A DNA stretch of 64,000 bases, from assembly GCF_003286085.1 (NCBI RefSeq), contig NW_020825321.1, positions 2,666,001-2,730,000 on the forward strand. Direction: 5' to 3'. This document shows, piece after piece, positions 44,966 through 57,373 of the stretch (positions are counted from its first letter, which is position 1; each line of letters opens with the position of its first letter). Position numbers and translations under genes: made by a program. This stretch comes from Drosophila persimilis (lineage: Eukaryota > Arthropoda > Insecta > Diptera > Drosophilidae). The notes under the pieces are model-generated. The model saw only the letters and a list, made by a program, of their open reading frames with translations, was not told where the DNA came from and did no database searches.

Positions 44966-45644
44966 CAGTTTTTTGGAGCAGCAGGTTTGGTAACTCTGGG
45001 ACTCGAGTTCGAATCTTTGTGAAGGAACTCATGCATAATTTTATGCTCAGGCCATATTGACGGTTCAAGAGATTTGGATAGAAAATAATCAGGGAGAAGA
45101 ATTTTAGAGGATGTTATGTTGCACTCATGTTTAAATGTAAATTTAGTCACAACTATATCATCAGGCGAAGCGTTAAGTTTAGAGGAAAGATGTTGTTTAA
45201 CGTCCTCCGTTGTAGCCTCAGGAATAAGACGGGAAACAAATATTGCTTTCCGAGGGACCACTGTTCTAAGTTGAAGTCCCGAGCGAGATCTTGATGGTGG
45301 AGCCACTCCTAAAAGAGATCTCGGTCCTGGGGCAGAAGAATTGGCAGCAACGGATGTAGCAGGAATTGGCAAGACATCACCAGCAACCAACACACCGCAC
45401 CCGCACTCACCACGTCAGAAGTGATGGCAGCAGAAACTGCAGGGATGGGATTGATGGTGATGGGAACTTGGATGCTCGATGGAAGCACATTGCTCGGTGT
45501 AAAAAACACCGAAGCCGCCGTTGGCGGATTGACAGATAACAGCGAGGCATGCTTTCGAGAGAGTGTGGCCGATGCAAACGCTGATGCGCGAGAACAGTGC
45601 ACACCGAAGAAACGATAACGAAAAGCAGACTGGGTAAAAAACAA
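44965..45644 (-). pseudogene. CR1/Jockey element 1 ORF1 C-terminal part
   Basis: The frame 45393-44965 encodes an RNA-recognition-like domain (AIFVSRLIPEATTEDVKQHL, SIWPEHKIMHEF) that is clearly related to the one at about 61.3-61.6 kb. The preceding frame (45644-45309) is Ser/Pro/Ala-rich linker out of register. The N-terminal PHD-type zinc region found in the 62-kb copy is absent here, so ORF1 is 5'-truncated. Confidence 0.7.
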
Positions 45645-45660
45645 TAATAAATTACCTGCA

Positions 45661-45934
45661 CGAGTCCGATGCGTTACGTTGCGATATTTTATTTATATTA
45701 AAAACTACTTTGCAAATGAAACACTGCTGATTAACACAAAGTATAATCAAATAAAAGAGATGCGATGATATATCAAAACAAAGTGACAACAATGTTGTAT
45801 GATATTTAAGCAAAGGGCGGAGAATGCAGGAGCAAGAAAAAATACAACCGGCTTAAGTAAGAGCTAGAAGCGAAGGTATGGTTCGAAGTTTTTCAATTGA
45901 TCCGCTCGTAATATTAAAATATCAATAAATCAAT
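45661..45934. other. Unassigned AT-rich flank
   Basis: No ORF and no recognised repeat. If the CR1 insertion did not delete the target, the interrupted host exon should resume about here, but no in-phase continuation was recognised. Confidence 0.3.
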
Positions 45935-46500
45935 CACTGCAGATTAATTTGTTCCTTTTGGCTATACAAATTATCCGATCTGATCCAGATTCAGCAGCCG
46001 GATAGATATGGTCATTCTCTATGATTGTGCGTTATTAGTTTTTTCGTATCTTCAATATTGTTAATGCCACAGATTTTCGTCCTTTTTGTGGTCGGAAGGG
46101 GGTGGCGAAATTTTGAAATACACGTTTTATAGTGAGATCTAACAGATGTGCGGATATCAAATTTGGTTACTGTAGCCTTAATAGTCTCTGAGATTTGTGG
46201 ATTACCCAGATTTTCGTCCTTTGCGGGGGCGGAAGCGGGTGGGGCGTAATTTTGAAATAAACTTTTGCAGGTCCGAAATCACAGGAGTGTAGATACCAAA
46301 TTTGTTTGCTCTAGGTCTTATAGTCTCAGAGATCCTTGAACTCACATTTTGCGATAGGCAAAGACGACCATGAAACGTGTGTGTTAGAGAGAGACAGAGC
46401 AAGAGAAAATGAAATTGTTTTGTTCATTCTTATAATAATAACAATACGATCTGGTTCAGGTTCTGCAGTCTAAAAGATATAGTAATTTTGATATAGTAAT
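45935..46500 (+). mobile_element. DINE-1/INE-1-type copy, internally duplicated
   Basis: Contains GATCTGATCC, then two successive blocks of CAGATTTTCGTCCTTT with GGGGCGG and the TTGGTTACTGTAGCC/TTGTTTGCTCTAGGT stretch, so an internal unit of about 150 bases is repeated. A GA-rich run, GTTAGAGAGAGACAGAGCAA, lies near 46381. The 5' GGGGGAACGTTGTG end is missing. Confidence 0.72.
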
Positions 46501-47369
46501 TTTGCTTTGCATCATAGCTGATGACTGCGAATCGGCGACTCGTCTAGACCGTCTAGAAATAAGTTTCGTGCGGCAAATGCACATTGCTTGGCACCATAGC
46601 TGATGACTGTGGATCGGCGAATCATACCAGCAATGCCAAACTGAAGTCACTAACAACGCAGCGACGCTGAAGGTCTCGTAGATTACCTTCTATGTATGTT
46701 GGCAATGTTTGGTGTGTGCGCTTTGTAAATTCCATAACTGCTATTCGGTGAAATATACGATGCGCTGACACCGTACCACCAATCAGATCCAGAATATAGT
46801 CGTCATCCAACAGAACAATTGGGCACAAGTTATAACCAAAATGACAATGTGAAAATCGCATGCTCATACGCGCTATATTTTGGAAAAAATGCGTATATGC
46901 GTCCATCGCCAAGGTTAGTGGCCGCGGAAGAAGGATCCAGAACAGGACTTGGCATATCCTGAGCAACAGGGGTGAGGCTCACCCGTAAAACCTGACGGAT
47001 CGTCGCAGTCCGAATCAGCAGCACACTATCCTCGTCTAGAAAATTGGGCAGGGGAGCGGTACGGAGAACCAATCTAGGTGCTGGTGTTGATAGGTGGCGC
47101 TGGACGAACAAGCAGGATGTAATTTAGCGATATTTTGTTGAAAGCCAATGAACACCACTTTGGTATGTAGTATTGAGGCGCTGAGAAGTCAGGGCTGGTG
47201 ACCAAAGACACGTGACCCAAAGCATTCGTTCAACGACTCGGTGCATTGGAATCAAAACGTTCTACACTGATGAGCTATCTCAAGTAAGATACCATTTAAA
47301 TTGTACGCCTAGAAAGAAATTGATAAGTTAATAATTTACTATTAAAAAAAAAGTAAGGAAATGGGGGAG
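46501..47369. other. Unassigned sequence with overlapping minus-strand open stretches
   Basis: A repeated phrase (CATAGCTGATGACTG..ATCGGCGA) occurs at 46513 and 46598. The minus-strand frames at 46966-46622 and 47111-46830 have a mixed amino-acid composition but no recognised motif. They may be remains of an unidentified transposon. Confidence 0.3.
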
Positions 47370-48775
47370 TATAGTAGGAAGTTCCGCGTCTCTGTGGAAA
47401 GTCGCGAAGTATTGCTTCGCAGGGACGATGGTTCGCGCCAAGTTCTCTCCCTTCTAAGTCGTTCATATCTTGACGTCTTCTATCATCACTTCAATTAGGT
47501 TACTGGACGTGAGTTGCCCCCCCCATGGGATCGGCATAATTTGATCCTAATGCCATCGAAGCGCACGCAGACAAAAATGATATGCTCAACGTCTTCTGAG
47601 ATACACACCATCTGCAGGGTGGGGAGTTTTCATGGCCGTTTACACCAGCGCAGCGTCATCTGAGTTGGTCACGAAAACCACAACGAAACGCGCAGCAACT
47701 TTTGATAGACTTTACGACCCTGGAATAGCTGCCTTACGATGTTCCACAAGAGTGGACCCATGACCGATCATTGGGAAATGCGGTGGGATTTAGTGATTGA
47801 GTTCAAGGTATAGAGGGATGTCCTGCTGACTTAGTGAGTCGGTGATGCAGTCCCATTGCACCGAGTCAAAGACGTTCCTGATATAGAGGATAACAATCAG
47901 TCAATCCTCTACCAACTTCGACGCGATCCAGGTAACCCTGCCTATGGCATCCACCCTTGACATTTCTTTTCTGAAGCTGAACTGGCTTGAAGCTTTGTCG
48001 TACGCACTCTTCCCATTGAGTCAATCAGTCATATCGGACGATATGAGAAGAGTCATCTGACTGCTTGCCTGGTTTCGGTATTAACGCAAGGTTCTGGGTC
48101 TTCCATTGTCCTTCTCGGAGAAATTGCGTGTGCACCGTAGCAAACTCGTGGGTTTGAGCGATATGGCCAGTTTTACCACCCGGTTGCATATTCCATCATG
48201 GCCGGGAATCCTATTTGACTTCATCTTGCGGGCCACGGAGAGAAGCTCGTCCGCAGTGACTGACTCCACCAAGTGTGGAGTCTGAAGTGCTTCGTTGTCG
48301 TGTAAAAGGTTGTATTCCCTAGGTAGGAACAACAGAGGTCAACAGGGTCAGAGGGCGCTGGCGTATTATCGCTTCATCACCGTCTTTGGGGGCTCTTCCA
48401 TATGAGTCACACAGCTGCAGAAAGCACTCCCGCTTGCTTATCGTAATGTGGTCCTTTAAAGTTTTCCTAGTCATACAATAGGCCACTCGTAGCTCCGACC
48501 AGTTCGTTGCTGGCGTTCCTTCCGCGGTCCCGTTGGTATCAGGTGCGTAGCCTCCGCGATCTCGGCGTTCCACTAGCAGATCGGCGACTGCGTGCCCCTA
48601 AATGATTTTTTTAGGCTCATGGTACAATCACATGCGAGAGTAGGTGGTCTGTGAACTGGTCGTCTATCTGCTGCGCTAAGTCTCTCATCGCCTCCAAAAA
48701 GTTTGAAACCCGCAGGGTTTTTCGGACTTGCCGGCAGGTCTCCGTGCGGTCTGATTCTGGGGTCCTCCATTTCTT
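47370..48775 (-). pseudogene. Decayed R1-clade copy (minus strand)
   Basis: The left end matches the 3' UTR of the copies at 1-11.6 kb (GGAAGTTCCG.GTCTCTG and ATTGCTTCGCAGGGAC), with many differences. Further pieces are an RT N-terminal block (48332-48081: LLSVARKMKSNRIPGHDGICNR), ITISKRECFLQLCDS (48573-48319) and the endonuclease end. It is full of frameshifts. No (CA)n adjoins the 3' end; the left flank is instead an A-rich run at 47345-47355. This is the oldest R1-type insertion here. Confidence 0.72.
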
Positions 48776-48917
48776 TCGCCACCGCAGCGGTGTGTTGCGA
48801 ACGATGACTGCTGGCCACTAACCGCCCAAAGAGCGTTTTTTGTGGTGTAGGTAAGTTAGGACCCAGCTTAACTTGGCCCACTGCAAGGATGTAGAAAAAT
48901 GGTTCAGTGCATAGCAA
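48776..48917 (-). pseudogene. BEL/Pao protease-end fragment
   Basis: Encodes EPFFYILAVGQVKLGPNLPT and QKTLFGRLVASS, matching the conserved block after the BEL protease seen at 17107-18003. The frame continues without a stop into R1-type sequence at about 48775, so an open frame of 114 codons is a chimera of two element families. Confidence 0.7.
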
Positions 48918-48959
48918 AATGTCGACGTCAGGAGTTTTTTACAATCTTTTATCTTCTAA

Positions 48960-49930
48960 CGGAGTGTTGAGTGGGAAATTCTAATTACAGATATCAATCT
49001 CGGCACCGAATTGCTATTCTATGTGAGGCGTGCTAGATTCACGAAGGAAACGTAATGGCGCTTGAGAATGTCGACGCATTGTTTCCATGATGACAACAAT
49101 ATGTAGTCCAGCGATTTATTCCACTTGCCTTGAGTTTGTTGGTTACACTTGTCCATGACAAGGTAGATCAACATTTGTTTGTGAAGTTCGAAGTTGATTG
49201 TGGTCATTTTTGTGCCATAAATCTTGATTGGAGTGCCATTCGAGGCGAATAAATTGGTTGCGATTGAGCATTGCGATTTTTCTGGGGGCGGTATAGAAAT
49301 GTCGGCACCGGTTTATGAGGTATCGAATTTTCGTTGTTTTGTCCGTTACGAACAAGCAATGGCTTTCTGGCGTCGGAGACATGGTGGCCCTCAGTTTTCC
49401 TGTTTGCTGGAGCTGCCTATTGTAGTTTTGCGGGAAGCTTCTGGTTTCAACTGCCGGTTTTCCTTACGAAGAGCGTCGATTTCCTCTTGCAGTGTTGTTG
49501 GCATTTGTCTGTACTGTGGATACTGTGGCGTGGCTCTGAGAATCCATTATTTTTTCTGTTTGTAGCGCTACTTTGGCCGAGTTAGGCGCTCCAGCGCCGT
49601 CATGAAGAATGTTTAGATTGGCTGATTCCTTATTGCGCTCAACATCATCTCGTATAAGAGTCTGATTAGTTTCCGGTGATCGAAGTCTGTGTACTCCTTG
49701 ACTATGGCCGTTTTTATTGCGTTGTACTTGCCGAGCGCTGCCGGATTGCTAGTGAAGTCCGGTAAATGTTGCGGTGCTGCGGTTCTAGCCATGCATATAT
49801 TTGATATTTGGTGCTGTCCGCTGTTATGCGAACTGTGATTCCATTGGGAGGAAATATAGATCCGGCTGCTATTTGGTGAGCGCTGGTGGCTTAATGCTCA
49901 TACGGGAGCTGTCTTCATACTTGGTACAAA
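48960..49930 (-). pseudogene. Ty3/gypsy gag-protease remnant
   Basis: The frame 49382-49143 begins with SHCLFVTDKTTKIRYLI, matching the strand before the protease active site of insect Ty3/gypsy elements. The DTGAD site itself is damaged, and further protease sequence continues in another frame (MTTINFELHKQMLIYLVMDK, to 49019). Upstream, 49400-49830 holds decayed gag (HGAGAPNSAKVAL and REIDALRKENRQL regions). No RT or LTR recognised. Confidence 0.6.
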
Positions 49931-51266
49931 TTGACTTAACTAATTATTTAAGAATTGTATAGGTTCGCAAGGTTACGTATGTAGATAGTGGTGATAGCAT
50001 GAGTTGTGTGTCCCATCGAAGGTTTATATTATTTATATTGTGTTAGTATCCTTTTCGCACACAGCACATCTACGGGGAACAATGAGATTTTTTGACAGAT
50101 GTGAAACCTCGATTCCTAAATGCCACCATCCAAATCAACAGCTGACTGCAATAACAAACAACAAATTTGTACGCTTAATAATTTAAAATTTGTATTAGCT
50201 GTATTAACAACAAAGAATGTTTCTGCAAAAGCTACTGGTGGTGTTCGACAGAACAGAAAACAACATAAATGAGTTCGAAGAGGTCATATACAGGCTCGAT
50301 TTCGATTTAATGGAAAAGGTCTTGATAGCCACACAAAGAATATCAGCGCCATTATAATAGCTAGCTGAATCTTGCATAACATTCTTAACACACACAACAT
50401 CTCAATTAACGGGAATTTGGTTAGAAATACATGTAAGCTCCCAGAACAGCCCGATCGGAGCGACAATTCTTCTAGTTTTAATCAGTAAGCGGAAATTATG
50501 AGATCAGCCATTGCAAATCATTGCAGCCGTAACAAATAAACAAATTTTGCAATCTTTGTTATCTTCCTGCACATACACAGTGCACACATACCACAGTGCT
50601 CTTGGAGTTGTTTTTTTTTTGTTAATTTTGTCACAAACTTTTCATACATTTTTTCGTTGTGAATGTCAATTATTCAGAGCTGCATTAAAAAACCATCGGC
50701 TAGATATCGCTTAGAAGCGTGCGGCTTAGGAGCATCCAAAATGGATGGTGGACTAAATGGGAAATTTTCAGAACGGCAAAACGTAACGGCCCATCCCAGA
50801 AATAGATCGTGGATGGTCGCCTGTGGGAAATAGGCTTTTAGGGGACGACGGGTACTGCAACAAAAAAATGTTTAGAGCAGATTAGGGCTGATAAAAAGCC
50901 AGGTTTTTACATTTACCTTCGCTGCCATGAAAACTAAAGAACCAGTGGCAATTTAATCACTTCGATTCAGATATTATGTCCACACCTAAGTTTAATACTT
51001 AAAATTCGTTGGAAAATTTTTTTTAGTCGTAAACAGTCGATCTTTTTCTTAACTCAGTAGCTCAGTATTTTAAGACCAGAAAAAAATCTGTCCACCGCCT
51101 AGTCATTTTTTTTAATAACTGTTGCGAGTTTTGAATTTAATGAAAGTTGAGACTTTGTATGTAATTCACAATTTAGTTGCATGTGAAAACCAACTTATCG
51201 CGTATGTACATATGTGGGTAATTGGGTGAACGATTAATGCGAGGATGTTAGCTCAAGACTAAAAAT
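49931..51266. other. AT-rich DNA with a small unrecognised open stretch
   Basis: A plus-strand stretch at 50219-50356 reads MFLQKLLVVFDRTENN, INEFEEVIYRLDFDLMEKVL before a stop. It resembles the helical region of a gag or env protein but is too short to place. The rest is AT-rich with no repeat family recognised. Confidence 0.35.
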
Positions 51267-51537
51267 GTAAGGGCTGACGGTACAAATAGCTGGACCCTAT
51301 GCAGTTGGATAGCCCGAGAACTTTAGCGCTGCTCGGGGCCGCTACTTAGCTGATTACCAAAGATTGATAGGCAATAGAGGCAATATAAAGAGACGAAAAA
51401 ATTCCGCTGCATATGCGTATGCGGTAACAAAATGATCTTTCTAGTGGGTATTGCAAATGACAACCAAAAACAGAATTAATTTCCTTTGGCCGCACCACTA
51501 GCAATAATTTACAATATTTATGCTTCTTGACCCGACA
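51267..51537 (-). mobile_element. BEL/Pao element 2, 3' LTR
   Basis: On the minus strand the LTR begins TGTCGGGTCAAGAAGC directly after a polypurine tract (ACGGGGGGAGTA, 51538-51549). The far end near 51267 (CCCTTACA) is approximate. No second LTR of this element was found. Confidence 0.6.
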
Positions 51538-53760
51538 TACTCCCCCCGTTGGAAGCCTGACTTTCAACAGCATCTTTGAGGGGCAGCAGGCACAGCTTGT
51601 TGACGGCGCGCTTGATGATTCCAGATGATGTCTTCAGCACAGCGACTCGGGAAACGCCATATCGTCCAGGCAAAAGCTCGACCACTCTCGCCAGTGGCCT
51701 CTTCATGAGAGGAAGATTCTCATCCTTGACAAAAAACAAATCTGCAAAGCTGGGCTTCGCAGTGCGCCACTTTGAGCGCTGCTGCAGTGACGTTATGTCA
51801 TCATCCACCGGGACCAGAAGAACTGCTGCAGGTACGAAACGCTCTGCCAGCTATACAGGCGATCGAAGTTTAGCTGCGTGACGCCAGGCTTAGCGAGCGA
51901 AGCAGGGCCGCCATTCAAAAAATGCGCTGAAATTAGAACATTCAGATCGGCTGGCCTCTCTGAAACTGAAACTAAATTATTTTTTTTATTTTATTAATCA
52001 CTGCCGTGATGTGGCATAACAGCGTCCGCAACTCGCCAAACCCAAGAACCGAGTTGCCTATCGCACGGTAGAAGTGGTACTTGGCCGTCTTCACTACAGC
52101 CTCCCAAAGGCCACAAAAATGCGGGGAGTGCGGTAGAATGAAATGCCTATTTAGCCTCCACCAAGCAAAAATCCAGCAGCGCCGTCTGATGGTCATCGCT
52201 GAGGACCAGGCACTTTTACTCCATCAGCTCATTCTTAGCGCCGACCAAATTGGTTGCGTTGACTGATCAAATTTGCCGCGGCTTTCGTCTGGTACATATG
52301 AAGCGCTTTAGTCCATGAAGTAAAGCAACTGTAGATAGGTCCTTTATCAGCTCCAGATGAACAGCTTTGGTAGACTTTAGTCGAAAACATCTTACGCACT
52401 TGTTCACTACCTTGCTTACCGTCTTCCTCCCCCCAATAGGCCAATTTTGGGATCGAATTAGTACAAGCAAAGCTCGAGGACCAGCGTGCAGATTCCGCTC
52501 ATGAAAATGGCAGATTATGGCAAGAGTAAGTGGATGGCTGCTGGGCAAGATGATTGGATAACGCCCATAAAAATGCAACGAAGAGTTTTTCAGTCGACCG
52601 TCTAGCCTGAGGAGCCCAAACTGATCCGTGAATGGCGACAACGTAACAACGTCCCATAGCTGAGAACGCTGGACTAGTCGCAGCAATACCTGGGTTCTAT
52701 GTTCAATGTCTGAGACAGTGAGTCCGGGGCGCCGAATTCAGTTGCAAAACTTGTGAATGTATCTGAAAAAGCATTCGCATGCTTGGAATCAGCAGCAATG
52801 GCCATGTAGGGCGATTTAACCTAAAGAGCCTTCCGGTGAAGTTCAAGGGCTGGCTTATCAGATAGCAAGGGTGGTGGCCAGTCATCTGAGGAACCGCAAA
52901 GAAATGGAGGACCATGAGCCCAAAGAGGTGACTCATTCAGCTCAGTCGGATGAGTATCTCGAGACAAAATGTCGGCTGGGTTTAAAGCTGTGGGGATATA
53001 ACGCCATTCCATTTTTTCGGTAATTTCCTAAATCGTTGCCACTCTATTTGCGAAATATATATTCCATTGAAGACATTCATTCCAGCTATCTCAGATATGA
53101 GACTAACTAGTAACTCCGCTCCACAAAACTCCAACTTTGGTGCCGTGAGTGTCTTCAAAGGAGCCACACGAGATTTGGCAGAAAGTCAGTGACTGCTGGA
53201 ATTTCTAGCGTAGAGTCTGGAAGGAGTACAAGCCGAGGAAATTCAAGTCGACGAATCTGGCCAAAATTGGTGCATATATCCTGCCACTCGGTGGCCAGTG
53301 TGACTATCTCTCAGGGTCAGAAATCTACGAGGCGCTTGATTGTAAGATTCTCCCAGGAGATCCAAATTATATTTAGCTGTCAGCCGAACACAATAATCGC
53401 CCTTATGTAATCGATGGAAATGCTGCACAAAGTATGCTTTACAATATAGCTCTTATTAGGTTACTACTGGTTCAATGCAATTCTATACCTCCCAAAACCT
53501 CCGAAGAAGCACCTCAAGCCACCCTTTGGACTATTCTCAGCAGCTATGGCCCGAGCGCGAGAGGGCCTCAAAGAGGAACCTTTTAAACGGGAACAACCTC
53601 CAGATGCGACCCATCCCAAGCGCGTTTTCTGAATTGAAGGCACTTCTGGCAGTAAACTACTGACTGACCTGCCAATTGCGCCAATTAACAGATCGTCGCG
53701 CTGCGACCTATTAGTGGTATGTTCGATGGAATGTTCCAGCTGTGAGTGTCAATTCCAAAG
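51518..53760 (-). pseudogene. BEL/Pao element 2 pol remnant, heavily deleted
   Basis: Minus strand, in order. Protease-end block (LPEVPSIQKTRLGWVASG, about 53600-53680). A jump to the end of RT and start of RNase H ([38 protein letters not shown]). Integrase N-terminus (NLHAGPRALLVLIRSQNWPI, CVRCFRLKS). Then KAVHLELIKD with the segment holding the first catalytic Asp removed, the Glu block (SPHFCGLWEAVVKTAKYHF), and the pol C-terminus (GRVVELLPGRYGVSRVAVL, 51808-51518). RT including its YxDD region is absent. It is a separate lineage from the duplicated BEL element. Confidence 0.75.
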
Positions 53761-54539
53761 CTTGGCTGACGAGCGGTTATGCTAGAGGCCACAAAAGCAG
53801 TGCTGGGAGTTGATTATTCCGATGAGCGAGACTGCCATTAACTGCCAAATTCGAGTACGTGGCAAAAAGTGGTACAGGTTGTTGTTAGCAAATGGCCTGG
53901 ATGTCGTTTGATAAAAGCTTTGAGTGCATTCCGAATTTTGCAGTGTCTACTCTAGAAAATTAAGATTTAGAAACTGACCATCGGGACTTTATAAGAAAAT
54001 ATAGGGGAAGCATGTGGCTTTTTCCTCAGAACTTTTCACTAATTGCATATTATACAAACATTCAAGTCTAGACGTCTTAGGTAACTGTTAGTGAAGGAAC
54101 TAAATTGATTCCTTCAAAAATAACAATTTAATCAAGAATATAGTGAAATCATCATTTGAAAAAAAGATAGAAATGGTGTACCCTGTTATGGGAACCCTGG
54201 ATAAATCCGCCAAAAATTAAGAAATATGAAAGGAAATCACCAGCAATAATTATTTGAATCCTTCACTGGCCTTCCGTTCGCAAGTGTTAGCCTCTTCGCC
54301 AATGCCTAAGATGTGATTTTCTTGTTGCGCTTAGTTGGTTTCCTTGTTTTGGCTAGTGGTGCATTCCGTGCACATTTATTCTGGAGTGAAAAAGATGCCT
54401 GCATATCTGGTAGCTTAGCTACTCTCTTAGCTGATTCATCCTTCAACTCATGGAATAAGGTCCTTTTCTCGAGCCGCAGAGAACACCTTGACCAAATGAA
54501 GTATAGCAAATAATATTATGATGCGCTGCATGGCAAACA
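53761..54539. other. Unassigned DNA
   Basis: Contains a minus-strand open stretch at 54509-54306 ending in a Lys/Arg/Thr-rich tail (KTRKPTKRNKKI), also open on the plus strand. No family recognised. The left part (53761-53940) may be further BEL gag-protease debris. Confidence 0.3.
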
Positions 54540-55785
54540 AAACGAGGGAGAACGTTGTGAGTTGCTGCGGAGGCCGCAACTCTAAATTTATACCCGATAC
54601 TTAGTCAGTATGGCTCTCCTCCGGCAGACGCCGCTAATATTAAACAACACGACAAAGAATGCGTGCCAGAGAGAGACAGAAAATCAGTCTGAGCGTGATG
54701 TCTGGCGCTTCATAGCCTCTTCGAATAGATTTGTTCCTTTTGGCTATAAAAATGATCCGATCTGATCCAGATTCAGCAACCGGATAGATATGGTCACTCT
54801 CTATGATTGTGCGCTTTTAGTTTTCTCAAATCTGCAATATTGTGGATGCAACAGATTTTCGTCCTTTGTGTGGCCGGAAGGGGGTGGGGCGAAATTTTGA
54901 GATATACGTTTTATAGTGAGATCCAACAGAAGTGCGGATATCAAATTTGGTTACTGTAGCCTTAATAGTCTCTGAGATTTGTAGATGCCTCAGATTTTCG
55001 TCTTTTTCGGGGGCGGAAGGGGGTGTTTTGAAATCAGAATCGTAGAGGATGGTTATATCTTCTAGAGTGCAAAATCTGAACCAGATCGTATCAATATTAT
55101 AGCCAGAATCAAGAAAACAATTTCATTCTTTCTCGCTCTGTCTCTCTCTAACACACAGGTTTCATGGTCGGGTTTGACAACTGCAAAATATGAGTTCAAG
55201 GATCTCAGAACCCATAAGAGCCAGAGCAACCAAATTTGGTATCCACACTCCTGTCATATCGGACCTGGACCGTTTCGTCTCAAAATTTTGCCACACCCCC
55301 TTCCGCCCCCGCAAAAGACGAAAATCTGAGGCATCTACAAATCTCAGAGACTATTAAGGCTAGAGTAACCAAATTTGGTATCCGCATTTCTGTTGGAACT
55401 AACTATAAAACGTATATCTCAAAATTTCGCCCCACCCCCTTCCGGCCACACAAAGAACGAAAATCTGTTGCATCCACAATATTGCAGATTCGAGAAAACT
55501 AAAAACGCAGAATAATAGAAAATGACCATATCTATCCGGTTGCGGAATCTGGATCAGATTAGATAATTTGTCGAGCCAAAAGGAACAAATCAATTTGCAG
55601 TGGCTACGTAGCGCCCGACGTCACGCTCAGACTGATTTTCTGTCTCTCTCGCACGCACTCTTTGTCGTGTCGTTTAATATTAGCGGCGTCTGCCGGAGGA
55701 GAGCCATACTGACTAAGTATCGGGAATAAATGTAGAGTTGCGGTGTCCGCAGCAACTCACAACGTTCCCCCTCGTTTTTATTTTG
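54540..55785. mobile_element. Fold-back pair of DINE-1/INE-1-type copies
   Basis: 54540-55045 is a plus-orientation copy (ACGAGGGAGAACGTTGTGAG, GCCAGAGAGAGACAGAAAAT, GATCTGATCC, CAGATTTTCGTC). 55046-55785 is in the opposite orientation and ends AACGTTCCCCCTCG. The outer arms of about 500 bases are inverted repeats, and the centre (55046-55270) is a second, diverged minus-orientation segment. The pair could form a long hairpin RNA. Confidence 0.8.
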
Positions 55786-56540
55786 TGGACGTTGATATGC
55801 AATGACTGCATCTTTCAAAAGGCGATGCAATTACTGCACCGTCAAGTGGCCCGTGTGACACCAGCAGAAGGCTGTTACGCGCGGCTCCTAGGCAAAACGC
55901 AGCCCTCCTCCCGCCCAAGCAGCGCGCTGGAAAGGAAAGATAGCTGTTAGACTAATATGCGAGGAAAATCAGAACTAAAAATTACTAGGAGAACTAAGCT
56001 TGCATTCAAAATACAAATACCACTACAATGACTAACTACGAGAAAGGTGTGTAAGGATTAGTAATTTAATAAGAGGAAGAGAATTAGTGGTGGATATAAT
56101 ATGGTAGAGGGAATTATAATCCGAGCATAAGACCCTAAACGGTTCATGCAAGGAATAATTCGATCTACAAAGTGGAAGGAATAACCGTATAAAATTTCTA
56201 GTAGGTCTAATAGGAATCGTGAAGCTTATGCGGCTCAACAGATCAGGGCTGTCTATGTCACCCCTGATCAATTTGTGCACAAAAATCACACCAAGCATTT
56301 TTCTACGGTTAACTAAGGATGGGACGTTTACTAATAGTAGTCTACTAGAGTAAGATGGGAGTCTTATACCCGCATCCCAGTTAAGGCCCCGCAGAGCAAA
56401 GAGTAAAAAGTTTTTCTGTACTGATTCTATACGGTCCTGGTGTACTTTGTACTGAGGGCACCATACACAGGAGCCGTATTCTAAGATCGGACGAACAAGC
56501 GAGGTATAGAGAGTCTTTGTTATATGAACCGTCGCGGGAG
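55786..56540 (-). mobile_element. CR1/Jockey-type fragment, 5'-truncated
   Basis: Minus-strand ORF2 C-terminal part with TKTLYTSLVRPILEYGSCVW, LPSYSSRLLLVNVPSLVNRR, MLGVIFVHKLI and CRSNYSLHEPFRVL, open and in one frame over most of its length. The 3' UTR reaches the DINE-1 pair. It abuts the 3' end of LOA element 2 at 56540. It closely matches 31926-32410. Confidence 0.8.
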
Positions 56541-56542
56541 TG

Positions 56543-57373
56543 TTAATGTGGTTTTAAAAAGTCCCCGAGAATCGAGGTGTTTTTAGCATAGGCCAGCAGT
56601 TCCTGAGGCGTCCTTTTGGAGGCATCTTCCAGTGATGCCAACACTGGGGCGCCCAGGTATCTCCTCCTTGCCCTTGAGAGAGCCGGACAGTTGCAGATGA
56701 GATGTTCCAGGGTTTCGATAGCCCCAGGTTCCTCACATTTCCTACAACTGTCTCTGTTGGTGATGCCTAGCTTTGCTGCATGTGCAGCAGCCAGACAGTG
56801 ACCTGTTAGTATTCCCACTATCAGTCTACAGTCCTTTCGTGGTAGGTGCAGTAGGTAGTGGCTAAGTTTCTCGTTGCGCTCCTTGCACATTATCTTCGAG
56901 GTTCTGCAGGTGGTGGTACTCCTCCACCTGCTATCAGTCTGTGCTCTAGCCTGCTTCTCTAGATCGTCTTGCAGCGTTCTGAGGGAGACAGGCACGTTCT
57001 CGGTTCTCCTATTCTCCAGCCCGACGCCTTCCTTAGCTAGTACGTCCGCCGCTTTCTTTCCTTCGATGCCCTGGTGGCTGGGAACCCAATAGATCCGCAC
57101 TGTCTTTGTCGTGCTTAGGATGTCTAATGCCTCCCTGATCGCCAAGACACTTCTGGAACTGACCGCGGACGACTGCATGGATCTTATCGCCGCTTGGCTG
57201 TCGACGAATAGGTTGACCGCATCGTGTGCTCGTTCTGTGAGGAGAGCGACCTCCGCTGCTTTCCCGATGGCAAAAACTTCTGCCTGGAATATGCTGCATT
57301 GGTCCGGTAGCTTATACGACAGCCTTATCTCAGGGTCTGTACAGTATAGGCCCGCTCCTACTCCTCCGTCCAT
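56543..57373 (-). pseudogene. LOA element 2 RNase H and zinc-knuckle C-terminus
   Basis: The frame is intact from the deletion junction to the stop, 276 codons. RNase H pieces: QAEVFAIGKAAEVAL, LFVDSQAAIRSM, YWVPSHQGIEGKKAADVLA. It ends with a CCHC-type motif (CRKCEEPGAIETLEHLICNC) and the usual CPALSRARRRYLG block. The first catalytic Asp of YTDGS is lost: the junction reads TEYGSKMDGG, with the Glu-Tyr coming from the other side of the deletion. About 14 bases of 3' UTR remain before the adjacent CR1 fragment. Confidence 0.82.

Larger units (their letters stand above)
42505..45660 (-). mobile_element. CR1/Jockey-type element 1, inserted in the host gene
   Basis: Minus-strand non-LTR element of about 3.15 kb. 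Its 3' end carries AATAAATAAATAAATA on the minus strand instead of long poly(A). The order on the minus strand is ORF1 remnant, ORF2 endonuclease, RT, C-terminal region and 3' UTR. The upstream limit is approximate, because no target duplication was found. Confidence 0.78.
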
